Source of the DNA: Streptomyces davaonensis JCM 4913
Lineage (GTDB): Bacteria > Actinomycetota > Actinomycetes > Streptomycetales > Streptomycetaceae
Reading direction: 5' to 3'
DNA length: 64,000 nt
Assembly: GCF_000349325.1 (NCBI RefSeq)
Contig: NC_020504.1
Coordinates: 372,001-436,000, forward strand
Shown here: positions 1 through 9,068 of the stretch, piece after piece
How the letters are laid out: every line of letters begins with the position of its first letter
How positions within the stretch are numbered: the stretch's first letter is position 1
Program-made: the position numbers and the translations under genes
Notes under the pieces: generated by a model
Databases searched by the model: none
What the model saw: the letters and a program-made list of their open reading frames with translations, nothing else
What the model was told of the DNA's origin: nothing

Positions 1-273
1 CGCGATGTCCGTGACGAACACGGTCGCCTTGACTACGTCGGCGAGGCTGGAGCCCGCGTTTGTCAGGACCGTCGACAGATTCGCGAGCGCCTGACGGGCT
101 TGCGTCTCGAAGTCCCCCGCGCCGACCGTGGCTCCCTGGGCGTCAATCGGCGCCTGCCCTGATGTGAAGACCAAGTTCCCGACCCGGACACCGAGCGATA
201 TACCGGCCGACTCGTACCAGTCGGGTTCCGCGGAGACGCGCACGCGCTCGGCGCCAGGCTGTGTAACAGACAT
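1..273 (-). CDS. RidA/YjgF-family protein (C-terminus cut by window edge)
   Basis: The minus-strand frame from ATG at 273 stays open for 91 codons to base 1. It reads MSVTQPGAERVRV, then VGNLVFTSGQAP and VLTNAGSSLADVVKATVF. The last two stretches are the classic RidA (YjgF/YER057c/UK114) signatures: the beta-strand with the S-G-Q motif and the LADVVK helix/strand. RidA proteins are small trimeric enzymes that hydrolyse reactive enamine/imine intermediates from PLP enzymes; many paralogues have other roles. The catalytic arginine, near residue 105 in the family, lies beyond the edge and cannot be checked. No RBS is obvious. Confidence 0.85.
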   Translation of the reverse strand, partial: MSVTQPGAERVRVSAEPDWYESAGISLGVRVGNLVFTSGQAPIDAQGATVGAGDFETQARQALANLSTVLTNAGSSLADVVKATVFVTDIA

Positions 274-596
274 ACGACTGACACTCCCTCAAAACTGTAC
301 ACACGGAGGCCGGGCAGCTGTGATCATCCCGACTTGATCGCCAGCCACGAAATCCTGAGATTCATTCCCGAGGGCTTGCAAGTGCGCCTCGGCACGCTCG
401 GGTGACAGTTGCATTGCCCACCCACGACGCGACTGGTGTGACTGTGCGGGGCGGCAGGCTGGGCAGCGGCCTTGGCCGTTGCCCAGCACTGATGAGGGGT
501 CATACGGGGACGCTCCCCGCGGCCGAGGTGATCCCTTCCCGTCCTGGCCGGGGCTCATTGCGGGAGCCGCCTCGGGTCGGCGCCTTCTGCGTGTTG
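274..596. other. Non-coding interval
   Basis: This 323-bp stretch lies between two minus-strand genes. I see no frame resembling a protein family, no RNA gene and no convincing terminator. Confidence 0.5.
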
Positions 597-1544
597 TCAG
601 GCGACGCGGAGGATGGTCTTGCCATGGGTGGTGCCCTCGGCGAGGCGTTGCACGGCGATGGCCAGGTCTGCCAGGTCGTACTCGGCGGTGATGTCCACGC
701 GCACCTGGCCGTCGGCGACGAAGCCGAGTGCTCGTCGGGCACTGCCAGCGAGCCGCTCGGGGTGGGTCTGGCTGAGTAGGTTGCTGTTGTAGGTCACGAG
801 CGACTTGCCGTGCATGAGCAGGTCGTTGGTGTTGGCCAGGACAGGCTCGTACGTGCCGAGGTTGCCGTATGCCACCAGCCGGCCGTGCGCTGCGAGCTGC
901 TCGAGGCCGGCGGTGCGGGTCGAGCCGCCGACCGGGTCGAGGATCACGTCGATCTTCTCGTCGCCGAGCTTGGCCGGGAACTCCTCGCGGAGCAGGAGCT
1001 GGTCGTACCCGAACTGCGCGGCGTAGTCGGCCCTGTCGGCGGTGCCGACCACACCGACGATCCGGTCGGCTCCGGCCAGTCGGGCGAACTGGGCGGCGAG
1101 CGTGCCGACTCCGCCTGCGGCTGCGTGGATCAGAACGTTCTCGCCGGGCCGCACGCGCGCGGCGGTGTTGATCAGGTCGTATGCGGTCGGTGCGCCCCAC
1201 CCGAGACCTGCGGCCGTCCTCAGCGGCATGCTGCCGATGCCCAACGTGAGCGTGGCGGGTGCCAGGACCACCTCGGCGTAGGCGCCCGCCGTGGTCAGCG
1301 TGGTGACGGCCTCACCGACACGGCGTGCGTCGACGCCCTCGCCGACCGCGGCTATGTGCCCGGATGCCTCGAACCCTGGGACGAAGGGACGCGGTACGGC
1401 GAAGTGGCCGTCCCGGACCATGGTGTCGCCCCACTGGATCCCGGCATAGGCCACCCGGATCGCCACTTGGCCGGGACCGGGGGCGGGCTCATCGAGTTCG
1501 GTGACCCGGAAGTGGTCATCAGTGTCGAGAACGACAGCCTTCAT
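597..1544 (-). CDS. Zinc-less medium-chain quinone oxidoreductase (MDR superfamily)
   Basis: This 315-aa protein starts at ATG 1544 (MKAVVLDTDDHFRV); an upstream in-frame ATG gives an implausible leader. The N-terminal GroES-like domain shows PFVPGFEASGHI. The Rossmann domain carries AAAGGVGTLAAQFARLAG, the NADPH-binding AxxGxGxxA-type motif of quinone oxidoreductases. The structural and catalytic zinc cysteine sets of alcohol dehydrogenases are absent, which fits the QOR/CurA-like branch. The likely reaction is NADPH-dependent reduction of quinones or conjugated carbonyls. It is divergent from a MarR gene and shares an intergenic inverted repeat with it, so it is probably the target of that regulator. 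The substrate is unknown. Confidence 0.88.
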   Translation of the reverse strand: MKAVVLDTDDHFRVTELDEPAPGPGQVAIRVAYAGIQWGDTMVRDGHFAVPRPFVPGFEASGHIAAVGEGVDARRVGEAVTTLTTAGAYAEVVLAPATLTLGIGSMPLRTAAGLGWGAPTAYDLINTAARVRPGENVLIHAAAGGVGTLAAQFARLAGADRIVGVVGTADRADYAAQFGYDQLLLREEFPAKLGDEKIDVILDPVGGSTRTAGLEQLAAHGRLVAYGNLGTYEPVLANTNDLLMHGKSLVTYNSNLLSQTHPERLAGSARRALGFVADGQVRVDITAEYDLADLAIAVQRLAEGTTHGKTILRVA

Positions 1545-1560
1545 GGTTACAGCCCCCTGC

Positions 1561-1617
1561 GTTGACTCAGTATCCTTACAGTTGACCAACGTAGGTATAT
1601 AAGGCTCCTGAGTCAAC
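1561..1617. promoter_or_regulatory. Inverted-repeat operator between oxidoreductase and marR
   Basis: GTTGACTCAG (1561-1570) and CTGAGTCAAC (1608-1617) are perfect reverse complements. A third, self-complementary half-like element GTTGACCAAC lies at 1581-1590. The arms fill the 75-bp divergent intergenic region, the expected position for a MarR-type autoregulatory operator. Confidence 0.6.
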
Positions 1618-1619
1618 CC

Positions 1620-2111
1620 ATGAGCCTGTCAATGGAGTGGGAGCGTGTGGTGGAAGCCCCGATCGAGAACGACCTCTGCACCCGGATCAGGCGGTCGGAG
1701 CAGGCGCTGATGACGCACCACGAGGCAGTACTGCGTGGCTACGGACTGACCATGACGCAGTACACCGTGCTGATGATCCTCTCGCGCGAAGGCGGCATGT
1801 CCGGCGCCCAGCTGGCCCGCTCCTGCGGGGTAACGCAGCAGAGTATGAGCAGCGTGCTGACCAATATGGAAAACAAGGAACTCATCCACCGCGAGACATC
1901 GCCGGTGCACGCCAAGGTGCAGATCGCCACCCTCACCGATGAAGGCCAGGCGCTACTGGACCGCGCTTTCCAGGAGGTGGTCATCCTGGAGCGGGCGCTC
2001 ACCGACGCGTTCACGCCCTCCGAACACGCCTCACTCTGCGCACTTCTGGAACGCGCTACCGCCGTCCTGATCCAGCAGACGCGACACGCGACAGTCCCGC
2101 CCACCGCCTGA
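1620..2111 (+). CDS. MarR-family transcriptional regulator
   Basis: This protein of up to 163 aa has the MarR winged-helix layout. An N-terminal dimerisation helix (ENDLCTRIRRSEQALMTHHE) is followed by LTMTQYTVLMILSREGGMSGAQLARSCGVTQQ, the recognition helix MSSVLTNMENKELIHRE, and the wing with DEGQALLD. MarR proteins repress neighbouring genes and release DNA on binding phenolic or electrophilic ligands or on oxidation. Here the partner is the divergent quinone oxidoreductase. No clear RBS precedes ATG 1620. ATG 1632 or GTG 1647 are alternatives, and a leaderless transcript is possible because an operator arm ends 3 bp upstream. Confidence 0.88.
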   Translation: MSLSMEWERVVEAPIENDLCTRIRRSEQALMTHHEAVLRGYGLTMTQYTVLMILSREGGMSGAQLARSCGVTQQSMSSVLTNMENKELIHRETSPVHAKVQIATLTDEGQALLDRAFQEVVILERALTDAFTPSEHASLCALLERATAVLIQQTRHATVPPTA

Positions 2112-2892
2112 GCCCGTGGCCGCCACATGCGCGGGGGGCCTGACAGCCGCGTGGATGGTCAACGTCCTGCCCACGGTCATGCACAGCGCCGAAGGTGTCC
2201 GGGCCGCGCCGCGCCGGACCGCCCATTGAGGCGATGGGCGGTTCCGGATGCAGGTACTGCTGGTGCCCCGCCCCACGCTGCCTCAGTCGGAGGCAGACCT
2301 CCAGCGCGTCAGGTGCGTCTGCGTGCGGCACCGCCACCGTGACGGGCGCCGGCGGGACTGCACCGGCCCCCCCTTTGCCCTCCTGCCGCTCCTCGTACCA
2401 GCACGACCACGCCCCCCAACAGCTACTCGCCCCGGCGCACGGAAGTTGGATGTCTTCCCCTGCGAGTTCGCGGCATGCTGGTGTAGCTCCGAGGAGGAGG
2501 CTCAAGCCAGCGGGGGGTGTGACCGTGCGACGTTATCGGCCGTTTCCGGGAGCGGTCGCTGCGTCAGTGCTGCTGGCCGAGGCGGTCGGGCTGATGCTCC
2601 CGACTACTTCGCGCGCCCTGCGAGCGGGGACGAGGGCCTTGTAAGGGCCGTTCGCGGGTGGGCTGAGCCGTGCTTTGACAGAAATCCAACCGCCGTTCCA
2701 ATCGGGTGGAGATCATTCCCCGACTGCGTGCCTAGCGCGATCAGCTAGGCCTCCGGGCTCCCCAAGCAGTGCCGCTCCGCCGACCTGACCGGCTACAGCG
2801 TCACGGATTTTCTGGTTACTCCACGGCGCGGCCGATGAGTTCGTGGCTCCTGGCCGGTCCAAGCTCGTGGCACCCCAGGAAAGGACACCGCC
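2112..2892. other. Non-coding interval, no supportable gene
   Basis: This is 780 bp with only low-complexity arginine/proline/alanine frames on both strands. No domain, RNA gene or mobile-element end was recognised. It may be decayed DNA. Confidence 0.45.
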
Positions 2893-3498
2893 ATGTCGGA
2901 GCTTCTCGTCGATTTCATCACCTCCCTCGACGGCTACGCATCGGGAGAGGGATGGCCCGGGTTCTGGGGGCTGGAGGGCCCGGAGTACCTCGCGTGGCTC
3001 GGCGAGCAGCCCGAGGTCACCTACCTGATGGGAGCGAACACCTACCGCCTGATGTCGGGCTTCGCCGCAGGTGAGCTGCCGAGTGGCCAGGACGAGTTCA
3101 GGCCCGAGGAAGAGGCGTCCGTCGACGAGCTCACGCAAGCGTCCAAGGTGGTGTTCTCCTCCTCACTCCAGGAGCCACTGACATGGGCCAACTCCACGCT
3201 CGTCCGCGACGACGCCGTCGAGGCGGTCCGCGCCATGAAGTCGAGTGGCACTGGACTCCTCAGCACGATCGGCAGCCTCAGCCTGTGCCGGTCCCTGCTA
3301 CGAGCCGGACTCGTCGACCGCTTCCGGGTCGTGATGTTCCCGGTGATCACCGGGGCCACGGGCGAGGAACGCATCTACGACGGCTATCCGGACGTTGCTC
3401 TCGAGATGATCGAGCACCGAACCTTCGACGGGCGTATCCAGCTGGTCGAGTACAAGCCGCGCGTGCTCGAGCACCCGCCGCTCGTCGTCCCTGCGTGA
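2893..3498 (+). CDS. Dihydrofolate-reductase-fold protein (RibD C-terminal family)
   Basis: This 201-aa protein starts at ATG 2893 behind AGGAAAGGACACCGCC. It opens with MSELLVDFITSLDGYASGEG, the typical first strand and 'SLDG' loop of the RibD_C/DHFR-like family common in actinobacteria. It continues with VTYLMGANTYRLM (the 'GRxTYE'-like helix) and a C-terminal LLRAGLVDRFRVVMFPVITG, where the family has 'GLVDELRLxxxPVxLG'. Such proteins are NADPH-binding reductases of mostly unknown substrate. They are not assumed to make riboflavin when they lack the deaminase domain, as here. The gene is monocistronic, with no linked partner. Confidence 0.88.
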   Translation: MSELLVDFITSLDGYASGEGWPGFWGLEGPEYLAWLGEQPEVTYLMGANTYRLMSGFAAGELPSGQDEFRPEEEASVDELTQASKVVFSSSLQEPLTWANSTLVRDDAVEAVRAMKSSGTGLLSTIGSLSLCRSLLRAGLVDRFRVVMFPVITGATGEERIYDGYPDVALEMIEHRTFDGRIQLVEYKPRVLEHPPLVVPA

Positions 3499-3921
3499 TT
3501 GTCGCCCCATCCGCCGGTCTGCACGGCCGCCAAGCCTGGCGTCGGCAGGCGCGGAGTAGGACCGAACAGGGGGATGGCCAACGTCAAGACGTCCGGGCCA
3601 GGTCGTGACGCGGTGGAGGGAGACACGCCTCCTCTCGCACCCGGAGGCGCACCCGCCAACCCCGGCAGCAGCACAGGGGCGGCGGGCGTCGGTTCCGGCC
3701 GTGTCCGCGTCACAGCCATGCCTTCCGCCAGCCCGACCGTCGGTAAGTCGGGGCTGTGCGCTGAGCTCCTGACGCACGTCCGGGCAGCGGAGCCGGACAC
3801 CTGGATGCCCGGATCACGTGTCGTACGGTCTGTTGTCGCGGGCATCTACCGTCCGCAGCGGATCTGACCGGACCCGGCGGTGCCGCAGGTGTGGTCCAAA
3901 GATCTGAACCATGACCGGGAA
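3499..3921. other. Non-coding interval
   Basis: This lies between convergent genes. One open plus frame covers most of it, but its composition is that of a shadow frame and no motif is visible. No clear terminator hairpin was found. Confidence 0.4.
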
Positions 3922-5040
3922 TCAGGCGGCGAGGAGCTCCTGCTCGCGGTCCGGCGTTTTGACCTTGGGCTTCTTGTTCGGAAGTGAGAGCCGGAAGACC
4001 TTGTGCCACGCGGAGAACACCTGCTTGGGCAGCGGCCCGGTGACGTATTCCAGCTCGTACTTCTCGAACAGCGCGCGCACCTTCACCGCGACCTCGGCGT
4101 ACCGGTTGCTCGGCAGGTCCGGGAACAGGTGGTGCTCGATCTGGTGCGAGAGGTTGCCGGTCATGAAGTGCATGGCCTTGCTGCCGCTGATGTTCGCCGA
4201 GCCCATCATCTGGCGCAGGTACCACTGGCCGCGCGACTCGCCCCTGATCGACCGGCGCTCGAAGACCTGCACGCCCTCGGGGAAGTGCCCGCACATGATC
4301 ACCGAGTGGGACCAGATGTTGCGGACCAGGTTGGCGGTGAACGTGGCGGCGAGCGTGGTGAGGAACGACGGGCCCGACAGCAGCGGATGGATCACGTAGT
4401 CCTTGAGCACCTGCTTGCGGATCTTGCGGCCCACGGCCTTGGCCCGCGCTCGGAACTCCGGGTTCTTGCGGCGGCGCTTGTTCAGGTTCTTGCCGAGCTC
4501 CAGGTCGTACGCTGCGATGCCGTACTCGAAGAAGCAAGCATTGATGAAGTTCCACAGCGGCTGGCCGAGGTGGATCGGGTGCCACCTCTGGTCCTCGTCG
4601 ACGCGCATGATGCCGTAGCCGAGGTCGTTGTCCTTGCCGATCACGTTGGTGTACTTGTGGTGCAGCTCGTTGTGCGAGTGCTTCCACTGGTCGGACGGCG
4701 AGACGTGATCCCATTCCCAGCTGGTGGAGTGGATCTTCGGGTCCCGCATCCAGTCCCACTGTCCGTGCAGGACGTTGTGACCGATCTCCATGTTGTCCAT
4801 GATCTTCGCCACGGACAGCCCGGCGGTGCCGATCAGCCACGCGGGCGGGAAGAAGGAGAACAGCAGCACGCCCCGGCTGGCCAGCTCGAGCTTGCGCTGC
4901 GCCGAGATGACCTTGCGGATGTAGGCGGCGTCCTTCTCGCCGCGGCTGGCGAGCACCTCGTCGCGGATCGCGTCCAGCTCGCGGCCGAGCTCCTCGATCT
5001 GCTCGGCGGTCAGGTGGGCGGTGGGGTCGATGGCGGTCAA
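3922..5040 (-). CDS. Membrane fatty-acid / acyl-CoA desaturase
   Basis: This 372-aa protein has the three histidine boxes of membrane-bound di-iron desaturases: HNVLH (residues 88-92), HSHNELHH (121-128) and HQIEHH (about 299-304). A hydrophobic stretch at residues 58-80 supports membrane insertion. I chose TTG 5040 because AGGAG sits 5-9 bases upstream (complement of 5045-5049); the open frame runs further up but only inside the reductase gene. The stop of the ferredoxin-reductase gene (5048) lies 7 bp upstream, so the two are translationally linked. The pair has the same layout as mycobacterial DesA3 with its oxidoreductase. Electrons from NAD(P)H would pass through the reductase to the di-iron centre to make unsaturated acyl chains. 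Confidence 0.93.
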   Translation of the reverse strand: MTAIDPTAHLTAEQIEELGRELDAIRDEVLASRGEKDAAYIRKVISAQRKLELASRGVLLFSFFPPAWLIGTAGLSVAKIMDNMEIGHNVLHGQWDWMRDPKIHSTSWEWDHVSPSDQWKHSHNELHHKYTNVIGKDNDLGYGIMRVDEDQRWHPIHLGQPLWNFINACFFEYGIAAYDLELGKNLNKRRRKNPEFRARAKAVGRKIRKQVLKDYVIHPLLSGPSFLTTLAATFTANLVRNIWSHSVIMCGHFPEGVQVFERRSIRGESRGQWYLRQMMGSANISGSKAMHFMTGNLSHQIEHHLFPDLPSNRYAEVAVKVRALFEKYELEYVTGPLPKQVFSAWHKVFRLSLPNKKPKVKTPDREQELLAA

Positions 5041-5047
5041 GGTGCTC

Positions 5048-6103
5048 CTACCGTTCGATGTCGCAGGGGCCCGCGGCGGCGGACACACAGGTCTGGATGA
5101 GGACGCCCGGTTCGGCCTCGGTGATCTCGCCGGTGCGCAGGTCGCGGACGGCGCCCGCCTTGAGCGGCGTGGTGCAGCCGAAGCAGATGCCCATGCGGCA
5201 CCCGGAGGGCATGAGCACGCCGGCGTCTTCGCCGACGTCCAGCAACGGCGTTGCGCCGTCCGCGTCGACGGTCTTGCCGGTGGCGCTGAACGTGACCTCG
5301 CCGCCGTCGCCCGCGACGACGATGCTGGGGCGGAAGCGTTCGGTGTGCAGGCGCTCTCGCACGCCGTGCTCGCTCCAGTGCTCTTCGGCGGCGTCGAGCA
5401 GGCCCGCGGGCCCGCAGGCCCAGGTCTCGCGCTCGGCCCAGTCGGGCACGAGTTCGTCGAGACGGGCGATGTCGAGCATGCCGTCCGTGTCGGTGTGCAC
5501 CTCGGTGAGCCGCAGTTTCTTGTCCGTGACCAGGCCGTGCAGTTCGTTGCGGAAGATCACGTCGTGCGGCTGGGGCGCGCAGTGGACCATGACGACGTCG
5601 GCGAATTCGGTGTCGCGCAGCATCCCCATGACCGGCGTGATGCCGCTGCCGGCCGTCAGGTAGAGCACCTTGGCGGGCTTGGCCTGCGGCAGCACGAAGT
5701 CACCGGCCGCCTGGTCGAGCTGGATGAGCGTGCCCGGTTTCGCCCTGCGGACCAGGTGGTTGCTGACCTTGCCGTCCGGGATCGCCTTCACGGTGATCGT
5801 GACACGGCCGTCCCGGCGGTTGGCCGGTGAGGTGAGCGAGTAGGCACGCCACAGGCGCACCCCGTCGACGTCGACTCCGATCCTCACGTACTGACCGGCT
5901 GTGTGGCCGCGCCAGCCCCGTCCCGGTCTGATCACGATCGTCGCGGCGTCACCCGTCTCGGGGTGCACGGCCTCGATGCGCCCACGCAGGTCAGCGCCCG
6001 CACGCAGCGGGCTGACCAGGTCGAGGTAGTCAGACGGCAGCAGCGGCGTCGTGACCATCTCCAGTAGTTTCCACGCCCTGCTGCGGACGGCTGTACTCGT
6101 CAT
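5048..6103 (-). CDS. Ferredoxin reductase with C-terminal 2Fe-2S domain (desaturase electron donor)
   Basis: This 351-aa protein combines an FNR-like FAD domain (R86-A-Y-S), an NAD(P)-binding domain (TAGSGITPVMGML, around residue 150) and a plant-type ferredoxin domain with cysteines at 302, 307, 310 and 339 (CRMGICFGC plus a distal C). This single-chain reductase-ferredoxin layout supplies electrons to membrane desaturases and monooxygenases. It is the first gene of a two-gene operon with the desaturase, whose RBS overlaps its stop codon. Across an 86-bp gap is a divergent PucR-type gene, the likely regulator. Confidence 0.93.
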   Translation of the reverse strand: MTSTAVRSRAWKLLEMVTTPLLPSDYLDLVSPLRAGADLRGRIEAVHPETGDAATIVIRPGRGWRGHTAGQYVRIGVDVDGVRLWRAYSLTSPANRRDGRVTITVKAIPDGKVSNHLVRRAKPGTLIQLDQAAGDFVLPQAKPAKVLYLTAGSGITPVMGMLRDTEFADVVMVHCAPQPHDVIFRNELHGLVTDKKLRLTEVHTDTDGMLDIARLDELVPDWAERETWACGPAGLLDAAEEHWSEHGVRERLHTERFRPSIVVAGDGGEVTFSATGKTVDADGATPLLDVGEDAGVLMPSGCRMGICFGCTTPLKAGAVRDLRTGEITEAEPGVLIQTCVSAAAGPCDIER

Positions 6104-6134
6104 GGCTCCAGCTTGCTGCGCCTCAGGGCGTAAA

Positions 6135-6150
6135 GTCCTGACCGCAGGAC
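6135..6150. promoter_or_regulatory. Dyad symmetry between reductase/desaturase operon and pucR-like gene
   Basis: GTCCTG-ACCG-CAGGAC is a perfect 6-bp dyad with a 4-bp spacer. It sits 32 bp upstream of the reductase start and 40 bp upstream of the divergent regulator start. It is a candidate operator, placed by position only. Confidence 0.4.
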
Positions 6151-6189
6151 GTGAATCTGATCGGCTGAATTGTTCGTAGGGAATAAAAA

Positions 6190-7329
6190 GTGAGCCATGT
6201 GATCCGCAGGGCCAGTGAACTGGCCCTGGATGAGACGACGGTCACGGCACTTCGGGCTGCGCTGAAAGCCACCGCCGACGAGGTCGTCCAGGCGATCATC
6301 GACGAGGTCCCTCCCTACGCCAACGCCCTCACAGGCCACATGGGCGCCACCATCCGCCGAGCCGTCCGCACCGCCCTGGGGCACTACCTGGACCTCGCGA
6401 GCGGGAACGCCACGGGCGGCGACGGTGGTGACGCGGCCTACGAGCTGGGCCGCGGCGAGGTCCGCGACGGCCGTTCGATGGACGCCCTGCTCAGCGCCTA
6501 CCGCGTCGGCGCCCGCGTGGCCTGGCGATGCCTGGCAGCGGGGGCCGTACCCGCAGGCCTGCCCGCCGCCGAGGTCGCCAAGTTCGCCGAGTTGACCTTC
6601 GCCTACATCGACGAGCTCTCCGCCGCGAGCGCCGCGGGCCACGCCGACGAACTGGCCGCCCGGGGCAGGGATCACGAGCGCCACCTGGAGCACCTGGCCC
6701 GCGACCTCCTCGCCGGTGCGAGCCCGGACGTGCTGCTGGTCTCTGCTCAACGGGCCGGGTGGCATCCTCCGGTTTCACTGACCGCGGTCCTGCTGCCCGC
6801 CGCCCAGGCCCGGCCCGCCTATCGCACGCTCGATCCAAGCACCCTCGTCCTCGACGACCTGCCGGACGCCACCGGTGTGCTGCTCGTCCCCGATGCCGAC
6901 CGATCACATCTCCTGCGGCAGCTGACCGACCGCACCGCCGTGGTCGGCCCGGCCCGGCCATGGACTCGAGCGTCCGCCTCGTACGCGCGAGCCGTACGCG
7001 CACGCTCTCTCTCCTCTGATATTCGCGACACCGAGGACCACCTGCCCGAACTGGTGCTGAGCGCCGACGCGGACGCGCTCGCAGACCTGCGTGCCCGAGC
7101 CCTCGCACCATTGCGTACGTTGCCCGTCGCGACCGCACGGCGGCTGGAGGAGACGCTGCGGGCGTGGCTGCTGCACCAGGGCAGGCGCGACGAGGTGGCG
7201 GCGGAGTTGTTCGTCCATCCCCAGACCGTTCGGTACCGGATGTCGCAGCTGCGGGAGCTGTTTCCGGATCTCGCATCGCCGCACCGGGTCCTTGAACTGA
7301 CGCTGGCGGTCGCTCTTCGGGGCAGCTGA
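6190..7329 (+). CDS. PucR-type (CdaR/GGDEF-like plus HTH) transcriptional regulator
   Basis: This 379-aa protein starts at GTG 6190 (GTG 6199 is possible). The C-terminus reads LRAWLLHQGRRDEVAAELFVHPQTVRYRMSQL in overlapping pieces, the PucR C-terminal helix-turn-helix in which 'HPxTVRYRxxxLREL' is diagnostic. The N-terminal half is helical with RAVRTALGHYLDL and a DALLSAYRVGARVAWR stretch, typical of the RsbRD-like N-terminal domain of actinobacterial PucR proteins. The divergent position suggests it controls the desaturase operon and so adjusts membrane unsaturation. The ligand is unknown. Confidence 0.85.
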   Translation: MSHVIRRASELALDETTVTALRAALKATADEVVQAIIDEVPPYANALTGHMGATIRRAVRTALGHYLDLASGNATGGDGGDAAYELGRGEVRDGRSMDALLSAYRVGARVAWRCLAAGAVPAGLPAAEVAKFAELTFAYIDELSAASAAGHADELAARGRDHERHLEHLARDLLAGASPDVLLVSAQRAGWHPPVSLTAVLLPAAQARPAYRTLDPSTLVLDDLPDATGVLLVPDADRSHLLRQLTDRTAVVGPARPWTRASASYARAVRARSLSSDIRDTEDHLPELVLSADADALADLRARALAPLRTLPVATARRLEETLRAWLLHQGRRDEVAAELFVHPQTVRYRMSQLRELFPDLASPHRVLELTLAVALRGS

Positions 7330-7400
7330 CGCGTACGTCGACCGGCCACGGCCGCCTGCCGGACCGGGGGCTTTCCGGCCTGCGCATCCACCCGCGGACG

Positions 7401-7475
7401 AAAGCTGACCGGCCGACGCCTGTATCTGCCCACGTCCTGGACGGACGACCGCAAGCTGGCGCGCAACAGGTGCGC
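7401..7475 (+). pseudogene. IS701-family transposase fragment
   Basis: A short plus-strand stretch encodes GRRLYLPTSWTDD followed by RKLARNRC. This matches the 'DRxLYLPxSWTxDxxRC' segment of IS701-type transposases; compare RELYVPRSWTSDPDRC in the copy at 57.2 kb. Nothing else of the transposase survives on either side. The rest of the 7330-7696 interval holds no gene I can support. Confidence 0.55.
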
Positions 7476-7696
7476 CCCGGACTCCGGCGCCGGTCCGCCG
7501 CAGGTCGGTGCGGCGAGTGCCGCCAAAGCACCGAAGCCCTTGTTGTTGATGCTCCGGGCGGTGGAGTCACCCAGGGCCAACACCACACCCAGGCCTGCTC
7601 TGCCGCGCCAAGGCGCCGCCGGGCCGAGGTCCCCTTTCACGATCCTCCGCGACAGCGCCTCCCACGCACCCCAGCCGTCAGCCTCATCCACCTGAC

Positions 7697-8182
7697 CTAC
7701 GGCTCCATGAGCAGAACGACGCGATCAGCTTCCGCATCGAATCCAAGGATCGGATGGCCATAGGCGCCCTCCGGGTCCATCAGCACCGGCTTGCCCAACC
7801 GCCGTCCGATCTCCCGAAGGAAGCCGCAGAACACATCAAGCCGTTCCTGGCCCTTCAACTGCCGAAGGTCGACGTCGAAGTCGACCTCCTCGTCGTCAAG
7901 GAAACGGAAGATCGCCAACACATCGGCAGTCGGCCAGACCCGCAGGTTCGGACACTCGGCATCCAGCGGCCGGCGCAGAATCGCCTCTGCCCGGGGCAGC
8001 GGAAGTACCGCCTCACCCTCCGAGTACTGGCACCTCCAGCCACTCTCCACGACCAGGTCGAGCACCGACTGCCAGTCCCGGACCGAGGCGTCCGGTACAC
8101 GCACGTCCGGCAGCGACCCCATCGTGTCCGGGTCGAGGAAGCAGCTCACGTCATCCCACAGCAGATCAGCCACCCTCGCCAT
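7697..8182 (-). CDS. Conserved hypothetical protein
   Basis: This 161-aa protein starts at ATG 8182 (MARVADLLWDDV); the longer frame adds an arginine/proline-rich leader. The sequence is acidic and cytosolic: VRVPDASVRDWQSVLDLV, FRFLDDEEVDFDVDLRQL and a C-terminal ILGFDAEADRVVLL. No catalytic motif, signal peptide or membrane segment is visible. Proteins of this type occur as orphan genes in Streptomyces; I do not know a function. The following gene (8292-8654) is on the same strand, 109 bp upstream. Confidence 0.65.
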   Translation of the reverse strand: MARVADLLWDDVSCFLDPDTMGSLPDVRVPDASVRDWQSVLDLVVESGWRCQYSEGEAVLPLPRAEAILRRPLDAECPNLRVWPTADVLAIFRFLDDEEVDFDVDLRQLKGQERLDVFCGFLREIGRRLGKPVLMDPEGAYGHPILGFDAEADRVVLLMEP

Positions 8183-8291
8183 GCTGCCCGGCTCTTTGGC
8201 CCAGCGCACTGTCGTTTCTCTTGGCCAAGGGCATAAGGCACCCGCCGGCGTCCCACGCCGGGGGGTCAAGGAAGCGCTGGGCCTCGGCGCT

Positions 8292-8654
8292 TCATGAGGC
8301 GGCGCGGCTGTCGGCTTCGGCCTGGGCTATGGCTTCGGCTTCGCTTTCGGCCAGCGCAAGGGCGACGCCGAAGGCTTGGGCGATGTGGCCGGCCGCCGAC
8401 ATGACGCGTGCCGTTCCTACGACCGGTGCGATCGCGACGAGGAGATCCTGCAACTGCTCGACGGTGAACTCAGCCTTGACCGCGGGATTGATGTGGGCAA
8501 GGTAGGAGATCGCGGGTGCGTCCATGGCCACGAGCGCGGCGATGCGGCTGAGGATCAGCGTGTGCTCGTCCATGCGGCAATGCTCGATGGAGTCGATCGT
8601 CATCGCGGCGATCGTGTCGAGGACGGGGGTGTCGAACTCAGGCGCAGTGGCCAT
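8292..8654 (-). CDS. Carboxymuconolactone-decarboxylase/AhpD-like helical protein
   Basis: This 120-aa protein starts at ATG 8654 (MATAPEFDTPVLDTI). The helices EHCRMDEHTLILSRIAALVAM and IAPVVGTARVMSAAGHI resemble the AhpD-like fold of the carboxymuconolactone decarboxylase family. The CxxC redox pair of true alkylhydroperoxidases is absent (only one cysteine is near HC-R). A peroxidase role is therefore doubtful and a decarboxylase-like or non-catalytic role is more likely. The C-terminus is an alanine/glutamate-rich helix. No operon partner is obvious. Confidence 0.65.
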   Translation of the reverse strand: MATAPEFDTPVLDTIAAMTIDSIEHCRMDEHTLILSRIAALVAMDAPAISYLAHINPAVKAEFTVEQLQDLLVAIAPVVGTARVMSAAGHIAQAFGVALALAESEAEAIAQAEADSRAAS

Positions 8655-9068
8655 GACGGAGCTGCCTTCCGGTTCCGGTGCTACGGCACGTCGATCCGCC
8701 GCCCGCTTCACGCGGTGGTCCCCCACCAATGCCCGGCGGCGACCAATCAAGCGTAGGCGTCGCCAAGCGAAGACGCACGGCGGAGCGGACGGCCAGGCCG
8801 AGTACGCCACAGCGACCGTGACGTCCGGTGCGTCGGGGCCGAAACGCCCACCGGTCCCTGCGGGCATGACCCATATGCCAAGTCACGAGATCGGCGTGTC
8901 CCCTCCGTGCAGCGGATCCAGCGGACTTCCCGGCGCCCACCCGCAGGACCTGTCAGAGGTGTCGGAAGATGACCACTCGACTCGACCCAAACCGTCCACG
9001 ATCAGGTGGCCCCGCTCTCATTGCCAGCAGCAACCGAACGGGAAACGAAGAGACGGGATGCCAAACGC

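Noticed and set aside
289..1200. Long minus-strand open frame of 303 codons overlapping the quinone oxidoreductase
   Set aside because: Arginine/proline-rich shadow frame of the real gene; no domain.
2195..2748. Overlapping plus-strand open frames in the interval after marR
   Set aside because: Composition is that of random high-GC frames and no motif or RBS is seen.
7476..7691. Minus frame starting MDEADGWGAWEALS with a GFGALAALAAPTCGG stretch, considered as a lanthipeptide-like precursor
   Set aside because: No modification enzyme nearby, no RBS, and it overlaps transposon debris.
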